From Wyeomyia smithii (taxonomy: Eukaryota; Arthropoda; Insecta; Diptera; Culicidae), in assembly GCF_029784165.1 (NCBI RefSeq), contig NC_073695.1:204115136-204179135 (forward strand): a stretch of 64,000 bases of DNA, given 5' to 3'. A model generated the notes under the pieces. The model did not search any database. It was not told the DNA's origin and saw nothing but the letters and a program-made list of their open reading frames with translations. This document shows, piece after piece, positions 11,155-23,619 of the stretch. A program made the translations under genes and the position numbers. How positions within the stretch are numbered: the stretch's first letter is position 1; each line of letters starts with the position of its first letter.

Positions 11155-12370
11155 GCAGGAAGATCTATGACTCCCTCGTAGTCCGGACCATCACCCGTTG
11201 GATTATTCGATTTGGGCGTCTGTTAAAGCACAAACCTGCGAAATATTTCACTCTAGTTTGAAGACCTTGAAGCCTGCTATAACTTGCTGAAAGCGAAAAT
11301 GTTTTCAAAATTGAATTCCCTGATTTTCCCGGATATGCCCTGAACTATATTTTTATTTTCCTTATATTTTTCAGCATTCAGAACAAAAAAATGCAACGTA
11401 GATAAACGTAAATCTGATGTTCCAATGAAAAGAAGAATTCGATAGGATACGAAATCAAACGGTAGATGTTCGGTATTGAACTTTTATGCTGTAAAAATCC
11501 GTTTTAGCGCTGAAAAGTCGTTTAAAGAAGAATCGCCTCTCAGTAAACAGCTTTTCTCTGACGGTTTTTGAATTTCCCCAATATTCCCTGATTTCCCTGA
11601 TCGAAAATGGAATTTCATGACATTCCCTGATTTTCCAGGATTCGACAAGACATATTTTTAACTTGGAAGGTGAGCTATTTTGATACAAATTATAATTTCA
11701 AAACCTTACAGAAAATATTCGATTGTAAAACACTTGATATGTGAGAAGACATGACAAAACCTTCCTTCCAAAGATGATCTTTTTCAGTATTGATTGGCGT
11801 TTATTTTGCATCCACCCATCCATCGTTGGACGCAGATGCCCTTAACTTCCGTAGCTTACGCATAATAAAATAGTTACAGTCTCAATATCAGTTTTATCAC
11901 CGTATGCAAATCACCACTTGGGTGCTCGATGGCAGCGAACCATCGACGCCTGGGTTGGATGGATTACATGTTCTGAACCTGTGCGCAAATTATTCCACCT
12001 AACTGGATGCGATGCGACCAGTAAAGCAGTTGCTTGTTAGTCACCATTCGAGAGCGCTGCAGTAAACCCGAATTAATTAACATCAATCCAATGCTTGTTG
12101 TTTCCACCCTTCCAAGTGTGCCTACTCCGACACTGTGAGTTGGATCATTTCATCAGAGCCAGTCAGACAGCGGTCACCGGATCTTCGGGTTATTTATTGA
12201 ACCGGCTTTTAATGTGACCATGTGGACACCATGTGCTAATAGAAAGATTGGCATGCGCCACTCAAATTGCCCAGCTTCAAACTCGGTGTGATACGCCGGA
12301 GAAACGCTGTGTGTGCTAGATTGGATACGGCATTCGAATTAGCAACCCCAGGGGTGGAGGAACTGCCAAA
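11155..12370. other. Mostly non-repetitive stretch with CCTGA-rich part
   Basis: From 11310 to 11645 the phrase 'ttccctgatttt' and variants occurs four to five times, a repeat phrase. From about 11770 to 12370 the composition is balanced and no repeat kin is seen in this window, suggesting unique DNA. No reading frame is convincing. Confidence 0.5.
12140..12370 (+). other. Possible 5' non-coding exon
   Basis: The stretch contains 'agccagtcagacagcgg' (an insect initiator-like core with a DPE-like GACAGC after it) near 12157 and ends in 'ctgccaaag|gtaagacatg', a textbook 5' splice donor at 12371. This combination in otherwise repeat-poor DNA could be the first exon of a plus-strand transcript. 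No downstream exon was identified, so this remains a weak prediction. Confidence 0.2.
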
Positions 12371-12644
12371 GGTAAGACATGTTAATTAGCGATGATTTGT
12401 TCGGTTACCATAAAAAAGTTAATTAAAGAAGACCTGATCCGTTTGATGGCACGCTCCCGCGTACCTAAACATGCGTCTTGTGCTGTGTCGTAAAACGCAT
12501 TGGAAACCTTGCAAGTTTTCTCGACTGTTTTCTTTCGACATACCGTTTTGTGTGATATCATATTCAAGGATTAATTTATTGAAGCTCTTTTGAATTACAC
12601 TTTAATAGATTTGTTCTTATTTCATTCTTGAAATTCGGAACTGG

Positions 12645-13000
12645 CCACAGTGAAACAAAAATTTACTTTTTCTCCTGCCTTGCCTTTTTTGTTTGATTTA
12701 CTGACGTATTTTGAATCAAAAAAAAAAATTTCCGAATTTGGATTCATTTCACCTTGAAGGGCGTCATTTTGAAGTTTTGAGAAATCGAAAATTTTAAATG
12801 TTTTTCGAAGCCATAAACAAAAACTGACCTCAAAACGGTTGTTCTACGAAAACAGTTGTGACATAGTATTAATATTTTTCACAAAGCAAAATAATACTAG
12901 GTATGTAGAGCAATAATGGATCCGCTAATATCTAAATGTGTTAGTCGAATTCTGTCTTATATTGTCTTCCCATGATCTTTCCTCTTTTGAGAAGAAGTGG
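12645..13000 (+). repeat. Dispersed repeat family B (copy 1)
   Basis: Starts near 'cacagtgaaacaaaaattta' and continues with 'cgtcattttgaa-ttttgagaaa' and 'ctcaaaacggttgttctacgaaa'. Matching blocks occur at 60026-60080 (first part), 61765-62080 (second part, same strand) and 62150-62390 (opposite strand). It has no coding capacity and looks like a non-autonomous element. Confidence 0.65.
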
Positions 13001-13505
13001 TCGCATTTTTTGCCTTTGACATTTCATTTGTCATTAATCGCAGAATTGTCGTATAAACCATTTCTGTTGGTAGTCAATTCATCAGTGTGGTTTCAATTTA
13101 TCTGTGTGGTGTCATTATTGAAATATTTCAAGATTTTGGGAAGATTTTTGAAGTAGAATACTTCTCTCAGGAAGTTCGGCTACATAGAGAAATGAAAATC
13201 TAAAACCGAAAAAAGTGAAAAGTATGTCCAATTTCAAATGGTTATAAATCGGTTAGTATTCGATGGATTTCTTTCGTTCTTGCAGCAATAGATTGGAAAA
13301 TCTTCTAAGATTCTTCCCAACTGAAGATAATTGTAATTTTATTATTCAAACTATTGTACTATTGAAAATAGTCAAGCCTTGTCAAAACGAAAAATTCGAC
13401 CTCTGATTGGTCGTTATATGATTGCTTCCCAAGCACGGTCGACAGAATCATATACCTTGCAATTTAAAATATGTTATTTGGCCTATGTAAGAGCCTGTTT
13501 CAGCC
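13001..13505. other. AT-rich spacer
   Basis: No gene or repeat kin recognised. The last bases (about 13506-13514, gaaggcgct) are the left target-site copy of the Jockey-type insertion that follows. Confidence 0.5.
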
Positions 13506-13595
13506 GAAGGCGCTCATGATTCTCTGCTCGCTTGTTGATCAGTACAGTAGTTTATTTTCGCTCCGCCCGCTTTGTACGTTCGTTCGTAAGTTTGT

Positions 13596-14622
13596 GTGTT
13601 TGCGTTGGAAACCGACGCTGCGGTGAACCCTGATATGGGTAAATCAAAAACTAGTTCCAGTACGGGCAAACGGCCTCGGCCTGACAATACGCCTGATCCT
13701 GCGGCTAAAAAGCAACAGATTCGCTGTCCTGGAAAACGCCACGGATCCCGAAGTAGTGAAGAGGGAGAAAATCCCGCCTTTCTATGTGAAAGGCTTCCTG
13801 GGAGGTCTACGTGAAGCAATAGTGTTTTATATTGATAAAGGACTGGAATGCACCATCCGCATGTGCACTGAAGGATACAAACTGATGATTCTGTCTTTGA
13901 GTCATTACAAGGCGGTGCAAGTGATACTGCAAAAACACGAGGTGGAATATTTCTCCCATGATATCGAAGCAGAAAAACCCCTCAAGGTTGTTCTCCGCGG
14001 TCTTCCTGACATGGAAGTTGACACCCTGTTGGAGGAACTAAAGGCAAAAGGACTCAAACCAGTCCAGATCCATAAGATAACGCGGCACAACAAAACTCGG
14101 AAGTACCGTGATCAATTATATCTCGTAAACCTGGAGTAAAATTCAACGTGCCTGGCGGACCTGCAGTCCATCTGAGCACTTTTTCACATCATCGTAGCCT
14201 GGGAGCGCTACAAACCAGTGCATCGTGACGTCACCCAATGCTCTAACTGCCTGCTGTTTGGACACGGGACTAAAAATTGCCATATGGCGTACCGTTGCAT
14301 CAAGTATGGCCAAACGCACGCCCCCGATGCCTGCCAGCTGATGGAGACCGCCGATCCGGTGTGCGCCAACTGTGGAGCTGCTCACAAAGCAATCAGTAGA
14401 ACGGGCCCGAAACGCGCAGAGTTCATCGAGATTCGTAAGCGGGCCTCCACCAACAATCAACCAGGTCGCCGAAAGGTGCCCCCAAACAACACAAAGGAGT
14501 TCCCTGCCATTGGCTTCCGGAAGCCCATACCTTTGCTCGCCCCGCTACCGCTGAATCCAACCACCAAATCAGTCACAGCTGCCTCTACGTATGCTGAAGC
14601 AACGAGATCCGGTAGCCGTTAA
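13596..14622 (+). pseudogene. Jockey-type ORF1 (nucleic-acid-binding)
   Basis: N-terminal part: MGKSKTSSSTGKRPRPDN, basic and low-complexity. After a frameshift near 13745 comes IPPFYVKGFLGGLREAI, CTIRMCTEGYKLMI, FSHDIEAEKPLKVVLRGLPD, HKITRHNKTRKYRDQLYLV, then a TAA at 14137 and another stop near 14174. The knuckles follow in the same frame: CSNCLLFGHGTKNC, CIKYGQTHAPDAC (the second C of the usual CTKCG replaced by Y) and CANCGAAHKAI. This fits the pre-knuckle and gag domains of Jockey-clade ORF1. It would bind the element RNA. Confidence 0.8.
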
Positions 14623-14728
14623 CCCCCACCAGGTCTTCAAGCGAACTCATCCGCAATGACCAACACTTTTCGCACTTGCAAAAGTAGAGTTGAACAACTG
14701 AAGTCTGCGGTGATGATCGCTTCCAAAT

Positions 14729-17100
14729 ATGGACAATGAAATCATCAAGATTGCTAACTGGAACGCATGCTCCATCAGGATCAAGAATTACGAGCTTGTT
14801 GACTTCCTCAACGTACACAAAATAGACATTGCAATCATCACGAAGACGCATCTCAAACCTGAGGTGAACATCTTTCTTCACGATTTCCGATTTGTACGGC
14901 TGGATCGAGCATATTCTTCTGGAGGAGGTGTGGCTATTGCTCTTCTGCTACCGAGTTATCAAATCAAGGTCATCGAGGCCGTGGGATTGGAAGTAACCAC
15001 TGGAGTCGGTCCCATTACCATCATCGCAGCTTACTGTCCCAAGCAAGTTATCATTGCGGGTGACCTCAACGCAAAACACCAAGCCTGGGACAACAGTCGA
15101 CGCAACCAAAACGGCCTGATCCTCTTCAACGAGCTACAAGTAAGCCACTACAACATCCTAGGTCCGCCCGCTTCCACCCAGTTGAGCAGATCCGGAGTAC
15201 GCGCAACCATCGACCTGTTCATCTCCAATATGAGCAACATCACCAACCCGGTTGTACACCAACATCCTCTGCTAACCGATTCCAAGTCTCTCGGCGTAAC
15301 TACCATCGAGTCGATTGGGCGCGGTTCCAGCGATGTGTGGACAACGCAATTGACTACAGCGTTTAGCTCGAGTCCTCAGAAAACATCGACCAGTGTCTTC
15401 AGTCCAGCGATGAGGCATTATCCCTGGCCCGGGATCTACATGTGCCGGCTTCTAGTCTGGTGAGTAACTCTCTGAACCTAGACAACACAACCAAACGATA
15501 TATCCAATTCCGTAACACTATAAGACGACAGTTCCAGCGCACTGGCCTGCCTCACCTGAATCGTCTCAACAAAATCATCAAAGCCAGGTTGATGGATCTA
15601 AGGAACAAACATTTTTATCAACATCTTCGCTCCCTCCCAGTGCGTGGAAAGCCGTTCTGGAGACTTACCAAAATTTTGAAAACCAAACCGAGACCTATTC
15701 CCCCTCTATCACCCCCAACACCAATCCCCGGTCATTTCCTTCTAACAGCATCTGAAAAAGCCAATGCACTTGGTCAGCACTCTGTCAACTCTCACAATTT
15801 GGGTCATGTCATGGTTAGCCCGCACGAGCATGACGTCCAGGAAGTAATAACTAGAGTCGTCGATCTTTCATCAATCATTCCCAATGATTCTAAAACATCT
15901 GCTGATTAGGTGTTAGCTGCTATCAAGCGCACCAAGAACATGAAGGCCGCCGGTGTCGATGAGCTCCTCAATCTTGAGTTGAAAAACTTGAATCGAGAAT
16001 TTTTTGAACACCTGGCAGCGATCTTTAATAAATGTCTAGAGCTCAGTTATTTTCCGTCACGCTGGAAGCTAGCTAAAGTGATCCCCATCCACAAACCCGG
16101 TAAGGACCCTACCAACGCTAAAAACTATCGTCCCATCAGCCTATTATAGTGCATCTCGAAGTTGTTCGAAAAGTTGATTCTTAGTCGCTTACTGGAATTC
16201 GTAAACCAGAATAACACCTTTCTCCCAGAACAGTTCGAGTTTAGGCAGGGTCACTCCACCCTTCACCAACTCACTCAGTTACTCAGATTCTAAGGCGGAA
16301 CAAGTCCGTTAGTAAAACATCTGCCATGGCATCGTTGGACAAAAGGCGTTCGATAATGTCTGGCATGATGGCCTGGTGTTCAAGCTGCAGCGATTCAACT
16401 TCCCGATCTTCCTCGTAAAGATCATCAAAGATTATCTGTCGAACAGATCATTCCAGGTCTTCTTCCACAACATTCCCTCTGATACGTTTAACGTAGATGC
16501 TGGGGTTCCACAGGGTAGCCTTCTTGGTCCCATCCTGTTCAACATTTTTGCCTCAGATGCTCCTCCCCTTCCGAGTGGTGGCATCCTGTCTCCAGCTAAG
16601 ACCCAGGCTATTATATAACTCGACTTGTTTCGCCTGCCAATGTGAGAATCCATCTCAATAACACTCCCATCGAATGGTCGAATGAGGTTGTCTATCTTGG
16701 TCTCTCCCTGGACCAAAAGCTTCTATTTCGTTCACACGTAGAGAAAACTGTTACCAAGTGCAACATAGTGACCAAATCCCTCTATCCTCTCATTAATAGG
16801 AAATCCACTCTTTCCCTCACCAACAAGCTTGCCGTTCACAAGCAAATAATTTTACCGGTCATAGAGTACGCTTTGCCTGTCTTGGAGGGCTACGCTGAAA
16901 CCCACCATCTTAAACATCAGATTGTTCAGAATACAATATTACGTATGATCCTAAGCACCCCTCCGAGGACACGAAACTCTGAGATCCATCGCCTGGCTGG
17001 TCTTCAGGTGCTGGAGAAACGGAGAACAACATCATTGACTAGGTTCAGAGAGTCCTGCGCCAGGTCACCTCACCAGATCATTCGTGAGCTGGTACTTTAG
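14729..17100 (+). pseudogene. Jockey-type ORF2 (endonuclease plus RT)
   Basis: Endonuclease: IIKIANWNACSI, IAIITKTHLKP (E of TE/TETHL changed to K), SGGGVAIA, then a deletion of about 25 residues before VIIAGDLNAKHQAWD, and SRSGVRATIDLFIS. RT: KRTKNMKAAGVDELLN, VIPIHKPGKDP, NYRPISLL, LPEQFEFRQGHST, GQKAFDNVWHDGL (first catalytic D is in a frameshifted join), AGVPQGSLLGPILFN. The segment that should hold the YADD box is deleted: LPSGGILS joins directly to PAKTQAII. The remaining C-terminus (from 16642) is open to a TAG at 17098. It is catalytically dead. Confidence 0.85.
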
Positions 17101-17343
17101 TTTTGAATTAATTTTAAGTTAGTTATTCGTAGTTAAGCAGGTTTTAAAATTTTTCTTAAATTAAAAACAAGTCCCATAAAGGATGAACTGTAAAATTCTA
17201 CACAAATAATGTAAATCTATAGAATTAAGTAACCAGCAAACCTCAAAACAAAGATGCAGAGCCTCAAAAGGCTAAACAATTATTATGTAAACCATATGTA
17301 ACCATATAAAAATATAAATAAATAAACTTTGAGTTAAAAAAAA
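17101..17343 (+). other. Jockey-type 3' UTR with A-rich end
   Basis: AT-rich 3' UTR with overlapping AATAAA words ('ataaataaataaac', about 17315-17328) just before the A8 run at 17336-17343. This is the polyadenylation region copied during target-primed reverse transcription. The TSD begins immediately afterwards. Confidence 0.75.
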
Positions 17344-17419
17344 GAAGGCGCTTGAAAATAGTCCTAGACAGCAACAACAGCAGTTATCCCTTAGCAGCAG
17401 CATTAGCAGTGTAGTGGAT

Positions 17420-17605
17420 ACCAGCGATAGCGGATAGCGGCCACAGCTGTGGCATAGCAATCGATAGCGCACTAGTTGCAGCGGATCTCAGCATCGATAG
17501 CTGCTGGGCCAGCTGATGCAGGGGCAGCGAGTACCAATTGCAGCGTATAACGGACACAACTGTGGCATGGCTACGGAGAGCGTAGCAGTTGCAGCGGGTA
17601 TATCT
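17420..17605 (+). repeat. Two tandem AGC-rich units, period 113 bp
   Basis: 'cacagctgtggcatagc' at 17442 and 'cacaactgtggcatggc' at 17555 anchor two units that also share 'agttgcagcgg' and a 'gcagc(g)g-agtacca' lead-in. The block is rich in GCAG/TAGC words and could be a decayed minisatellite. Confidence 0.6.
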
Positions 17606-20600
17606 GACCATGAAGCATTTATGCAATAATTGAATGAAAATTGCAATTGCAGCAATCGGCCTTTTTCAAGACTACTAAATGTATTTGGAAGAGCATAATA
17701 AATGGTTATTAATAAACTACAACTAAGATTTGATGGTGCTGCAAATGCACAGCAGTGTGATGTTTATTACGATTTGTTGATACTGTAGGTACTTAACAAG
17801 CGGTATATACGAAACAAATCCGCTTTCAAACAAAAGTTCAGCACGTTCTCCTCACGATGCTGAGTCTGTTTCAGAAAATTCACAACATTCCTTAACAAGG
17901 ATGTAACGTCTTGAAGAAAACGGTTATAGTTTGACATCACAGCAGAATTTCGACCTTCAAACTCATGTCGGCAATGCCTCCATGCGACACGGGGACGGGA
18001 GAGTTTTCTTCTTCCAAGCCGCGCAACACGAAACTATATGTACATGTTATTTTGTTACCTTTATGAGAGTTCTATCGGTCTGGCTCGACAAAATGTCCAC
18101 AAGAAATCATTTTTGTGCATCCGTGTTACGAAACTGAGTAAAAACTTAGGGACTGAAAATAAAAGCGGGGCTTATCAAAAGATCGCTCTGAGCCAGAATG
18201 AATGAAATGTATTTTTCGTACATTAGTATTACGACATACGAATCACACCTATTTTTCCAGTTATATTATTCCACAACGTTCGTTTATTCACTAGAAAAAA
18301 TGACTGACACACAAGCAGCCGGGTTATCATTCTTGTTTCGGTTTTTCGATGTGAATTGAATCAAAAATGCTTTAAGTGTAGTCATTTTCGAGATTTTTCA
18401 AGAAAACATATCATCTACTTTAGTGGATTGGATCTTTAACTAATGATTTTAAATTGTAACGTGATTTGACAAATTAGGTTAGAAATAGCCGAGGAAAATT
18501 TTTTTTTTACTAGAAGACTTTTGGTGCGAGACGACATGTTATTTAAAATAGGCTTAAATAAAGATAATTTAATATTTAATAGTTTACCTCACGTACCTTA
18601 TAGAAGATGCCTTGGAGTTATTCTATTTCCGTTGGTTTCAACGTTTTGCTATACAATTTCGCAATCTGAAAATTTAGGTTTTTCGATAGAACTTGAATCA
18701 GCATTGTACACCCTAAAGATAAACTATAATAAATAAAATAAATAACACAGTCCCAACTATAAAATACGTCGATTACTTTGGTCAACCGCACACATAACTA
18801 AACCGAGCATTATTAATGGAACCATATTATTTAGAAAACTTGTTCGACTACCGTGTCCAATAGAATCACCAATACCCGCTGTTTGCGCCGCCATTCCACC
18901 TCTCAACCACCTCCTGGTGGTGCTAATTGTTCGCGCGTGGTTCGAATAATTTGCTCTATCAACACTCATATTTTCTTCTAACGTAACCAATCCTGGTGCA
19001 GGGGTAAGGGCTAAGCCCTCTGGCGTCGCGCCGGCCTACAAATTAGGCTCTCTAAAGTGCCGCCTCTAACGAAATCCATTTATCATACCACCTTTAACAT
19101 GCCGAGAAACCAATCTGTCACTTCGAGAGTGGATTTGAGTTCGGTTTAATTGATTTTCCATAGGGAGCGTGCTAAACGGTACAGGTTTTAGCTTAGGTGC
19201 GCGGAGGGAATGGAGTGTATGCAATGCTGCGACTTAAGTGGAGTTAACGCGTGAGCTTTCTACGGGCTTCGGAATGTTTTTTTTTCGCTTTCGAAAAAAA
19301 TACCAGTAGATCTACCTTAAAATAGTTCGTCTATTATTATTTAAATGCTCATTCCGATTTGTACATATTTACATTTAGCAACTGATTGCATGATATTTGC
19401 GGTTTTCCATTCTATAAATATACAATGTTTTTTTTTTGTTGTTTGTTCTATGATATCAGCGTAACCCTAAGTGATTGCTATAATGCTATAAATATGATTG
19501 AATGAAATGAAATGGCATCAATGATATCGATGAGACTGACTATCGCTTCTTCGTGCACTCGACAGTCGTCCTGAACTGGACTACATTCTGCTGACCTCTG
19601 CTTCTTGTTAAGAGTGAATACCGAAACACACTTCCACACTTAGGTGTAATAAATCAGTCAAAGCGGACTTACAACACGTACACATTTTTCGACCGGTCCC
19701 TAATTGAACCGGTTCCCGCCGGCCTCTGTTGGAAAGCCATAACGATTCGCAAGGTGCAAATTATTGCCGGGAGGGTTGTAGATTTTTACCGAGCGCTGGA
19801 AGCTTCTTGTCGACTTATCGAAGCGAAAAAAGCATCCTGTGCAAAAACATCATGTTAGCTAGCAGAGACGCGCACAGGACTTGCAGCGAAACAAAAAAAA
19901 CTGGTTAAACTGCCATGCAGCAAAACCAAGCCAAGGATTCCAACTGCTGCTGGCAGCAGCTTCTCTTGCAGCGCGTCTGTCTGTGTCTGGACTGGAGTAC
20001 ATTCCAGATAATAATTTTTTGATCTCTTCTGGGCCAAATTATGCCCGACGTCGTCACGTGGGAATCGAGGACTTGCTTCTGCGACTGGTTTGGCGGATGC
20101 TGCGAGTTGACTTGAAAACGGCATTCGAATGAAAACAGCGCGTTTCCTTTCGTGGAAATATAACAGAGAAAATAAGCTATGTACCTTAATTTTGATTATG
20201 AGTCCCTCAATTGCACACGGGCGTTCGAAAACGAGTTTCGATTTCACAAAATATCATCTTAACTGCGATTGCGTGGTGGTTTTGCTACCTATAATGCTAA
20301 CTAGGATCAGTCAATAAGGGTTGAAGTGAAAATACATATAGTTATAAGTCAAATTAAATTAAAATGCTGAGATTGACTTCCAACTTTGGACATCTCATCC
20401 GCAAAGTATTGTATCTAAACTTAATTGTAACATAAACTAGAAGTTTTGCATATGTAAACTAACTTAAAAATAAACACAATATCCAGTGATGATTGACTAT
20501 TTGTTAATTTTTTCAGTTAAATATAAGCTGCATTCTTTCTTTCTGCGAATGGATTTTTTTTACCAAATTCTTCCGTGAACGTGTTTATCAAACCAATGAA

Positions 20601-20799
20601 AGCACGTAAATCTACTAGCTGGAGTACAACGAGCAATTATGGTGAGTCTAGGGAAACTATTCGTCAGTAATGGGTTTTTAAGAAGATAATGGAGATAACA
20701 TTGAATAAGGAATGATAATGAAAAATCATTTAAAGTAAGAAAAAAATAAATAAAATTTGAAGAATTTCACGCAAATTCCTCTTTACGGTTAAAACACTG
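17606..20799. other. No recognised gene; unique and old-repeat DNA
   Basis: Parts of 17615-17810 resemble 37165-37260 and 40340-40460 (old dispersed repeat: 'gctgcaaatgc-cagcagtgtgatg'). Around 18500-18740 an AT-rich open stretch ends in 'ataataaataaaataaataa', possibly a retroposon tail, but no protein motif is visible. 18850-20250 is GC-richer; near 19480-19660 a TATAAA word, then an AATAAA word ('gtaataaatcag') occur but no LTR ends were found. Confidence 0.4.
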
Positions 20800-21649
20800 T
20801 AGCAGATTTTGTAAAAATTTGTTAGTCGGTGATTTAAGTAATTTTGTATACTTGAAATTGAAAAACAATTCTTCCAAATTTTCCAACCCAATTTTTACAC
20901 CGTGTCTAATTCACTTTGACCTTATTCTTGTTCTTCATGTAAAAAAATTATGTCATTTTTGTCTCATTTTTCGTCATTTTTGTGTGGCAATTTTTCGACC
21001 GTAAAATAGCTTTTTTTTGTCATCTGTTTATAATTTTTGTAGCATCTCTTTTAATATGCTGTAGGTAACTTTTTTAAAAATATATTTTGTCATTTTTGTA
21101 AACTTAGTGTTTATACCTATTTTCATCATAGTTGTATCGTTCATTTTTCGTCACTTTCGTGAGATTCTTGTGTTATTGCAATAAAATTCTGCGTTGTTTA
21201 TGTACTATTTTAGTGACATTTCTCTTTATTTTATTTTTGTTGCATTTTTGCAAAAATTTCGAATTATTTCGTGCCATGTTTATGGCACTTTAATGTCGAT
21301 TTTGTTGCATTTCTTGTATTATTTTTAACATTTCTTGATGCACGTCATTGTCATTTTTTTTTTGTAATCTTTTGTCATTTATTGCTTTATATTAGTATTT
21401 TTTTCAATTCTGTGCAATTCTTGTGTCCTTTCATTTCTAATTTTGAGTCACGTTTGTGTGTTTTATTTTTGACTATATCTTGCCAGTTTTGTAGTAATTT
21501 GATGTCAATTTCATACCATTCAAATGTCATTTTAGCTTTGGTGCGGTTTGTCATTTTTTTGTATTTTGTCGCACTATGTGTAATTTTTGTCTTGTTTGTG
21601 ATAATTTTGTGTTATTTCATAATAGCGGATATCGACCGGAATAATTGTT

Positions 21650-21705
21650 ACAGAGGTGGGATGGCTTTCTCGGTCTTAAGACCGAGAAAGCCATCCCACC
21701 TCTGT
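21650..21705. repeat. Perfect 56-bp palindrome, no loop
   Basis: Arms 21650-21677 and 21678-21705 are exact reverse complements meeting at cttaag. The 14-bp word tgttatttcataat occurs both before (from about 21609) and overlapping the right end (from 21703), so the palindrome plus about 27 bp to its left looks inserted between or created by a copied direct repeat. Confidence 0.97.
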
Positions 21706-22489
21706 TATTTCATAATTTTAACGTCATATTCAAGTTAAATAATTGTTATATTTTTATAGAATGTTGGCTAATTTCTTAGTCGTTTTCTCGTCACTACAGT
21801 AGCTTCAATGTATCATTTTTATTCGTTTTAATAAAATTTTTATGTGCTGTTGTTTATTTTGGCTTTATTTCCGTGTCGTTTTTTGTATATTTTGATATGT
21901 TTTTATGAGTATTTCCATGCCTTTTGAAATATTTTTATGCTATTTAAGTTGCAGTTATATCAGCCCAGAATAGGGCGATTTTTTTCAACTTTGCATAGCT
22001 ACTGCGTCCATGTACAAAAACGAACTAACTTGATATGATTTTTTTTCCTGTCAAACGGTATCTCGTGGTGTTCATAAAAGTACCACCAAACGATCGAAAT
22101 TTCATTTCATTTCAGTTTAAGTCTTGAAGTCTTGAAACTTATTTATTACTGGGCTACTGTTGAATAACTTTTGTCTATTTTTATATTAATTTGGGTTATT
22201 GTATGTTTAATTTTTACCTCATTTATTCTTGCATAATTTTTTAGTTATCTCGTGTAAGTTTTGTTTTGCTTTTGTGTTTTCACGTCGTCTTGTGTTAATT
22301 TGGTAGCATTCTCTTCATTATGTTTGCGTAATTTCAGTCTTATTTTTTTTTCCTGTATGGATTTCCTCACTGCGACCAGAATCGTTGATTTATTGTGAGA
22401 TATGCCCGGGCGTCTGCTGTACTTCGCACTTCTATTATTAGCAATACCGTTATGTAGCAACCGAAATACGTATCTGCGGACGGTATACG

Positions 22490-22725
22490 ATTTTTTGTAG
22501 TAGAACTAAAAGGAAACATAACCTATTCTCAATATTCAATTCCATTCTACTAAGACGCTCAAAGAGAAATTTATTTGGATTTTTTTTTGGTTAAGAGGAA
22601 GTCATGCAAAGGTATTGTAGATTTCAGCGTAAAGGAAGGGGAACTGGTGGGGAGCCTGAGAATAAACCCATGTTCAAGTCCTTACTGACATCGAATGGCC
22701 TAGTTCTACTAAGATTCGAACACAC
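22490..22725 (-). repeat. Possible SINE-like fragment
   Basis: Reading the minus strand, 'gttcgaatcttagtagaac' near 22705-22725 resembles a tRNA B box (GTTCGAATC), and a related 'cttagtagaatggaattg' phrase follows downstream near 22540. No A box or poly(A) was found, so this is only a hint of a tRNA-derived element. Confidence 0.2.
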
Positions 22726-23619
22726 TAAATTGTGTTTTTAATATTATTTTCATACAATATTGGTTTAATCTGTATATTGTTTCCATTAACTTTTAGTTTG
22801 ATTTTTGTGTCATTTTGGTTTTATGTTATTGTGCCACTATCGCATCATTTTTTAAGTGATGCTTTGTATCACTTTCAGCCGGTTTGTGATATTCTTGTAT
22901 CAATTCGGTTTAGCTTTTAAGTTATAACTTCTCGTTATTTCTGGTTAATTTTAATGTCACATATATTTTAATATTGGCTAATTTCTCAGTCGTTTGATGC
23001 CATTTTAGATACTTCCATGAGTCAGCTGAGTTTTATATGACAATACATTGATTGTTGTTTAATTTTTGTTGTTGTTTTGATGTTCTCCGATTGGGCTGAA
23101 ATTTTCAGTGTTTGTTTGTCTATTCAAGGTAGGAAGTTTTGCAAAATTTCAATTCTTTTCATTGAGGATAAGTGGGTTAAAACGGCACTTGAAAATGATA
23201 TGTCCAAAAACGTCCAAACACTAAAAATTGCAATAACTCCTGCTAGACTTGATGGAATTTCCTAAAAATTTGTGGTATTATTCTACACTAAGAGTACTTC
23301 GAAACGCATGGTCACAATATATGGTAAAGAGGTAAATTGACTATCTCAATTTTCAGTAAATCTATCAATTCTAACCCGAGTATTGGGTTGTATTGGTTTT
23401 ATATCAAAGTTATTGTATTGTGCCGCTTTTGCGCCATTTTGAAAGTGATGGCACAAAGCATTTTTGTGGAAATTTTATGTAGATTTTGTTTTTTTTGTGT
23501 CGTTTCGGCGTCATTCTGTTGTTTTGGTGTTATTTATGGCAGTTTAGTATTAATTTTGTGTACGTTTCATGTTACATTTATGCGACTTCTGTTTAATTTT
23601 TGAATCATTTTTTTTAACA

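Larger units (their letters stand above)
13515..17343 (+). mobile_element. Jockey-clade (Juan-like) retrotransposon, near full length
   Basis: ORF1 with three zinc knuckles, ORF2 with endonuclease and RT, a 3' UTR and an A-rich end ('gttaaaaaaaa') are in order. The 9-bp word gaaggcgct flanks it at 13506-13514 and 17344-17352, a good target-site duplication, so the 5' end is probably complete. Many stops, frameshifts and at least three internal deletions show long inactivity. The clade call rests on ORF1 and RT spelling resembling mosquito Juan/Jockey elements. Confidence 0.85.

Noticed and set aside
19480..19700. TATA word, capsite-like start and AATAAA resembling a solo LTR
   Set aside because: No TG...CA ends and no short target duplication could be found.
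19855..20247. 130-codon minus-strand frame
   Set aside because: No domain recognised and overlapping frames exist on the plus strand; kept as unassigned DNA.
21271..21738. 155-codon open frame rich in F, L and V, with an apparent multi-pass membrane look
   Set aside because: It lies in the T-rich tract and runs through the perfect palindrome; its composition follows directly from TTT/TTG/GTT words.
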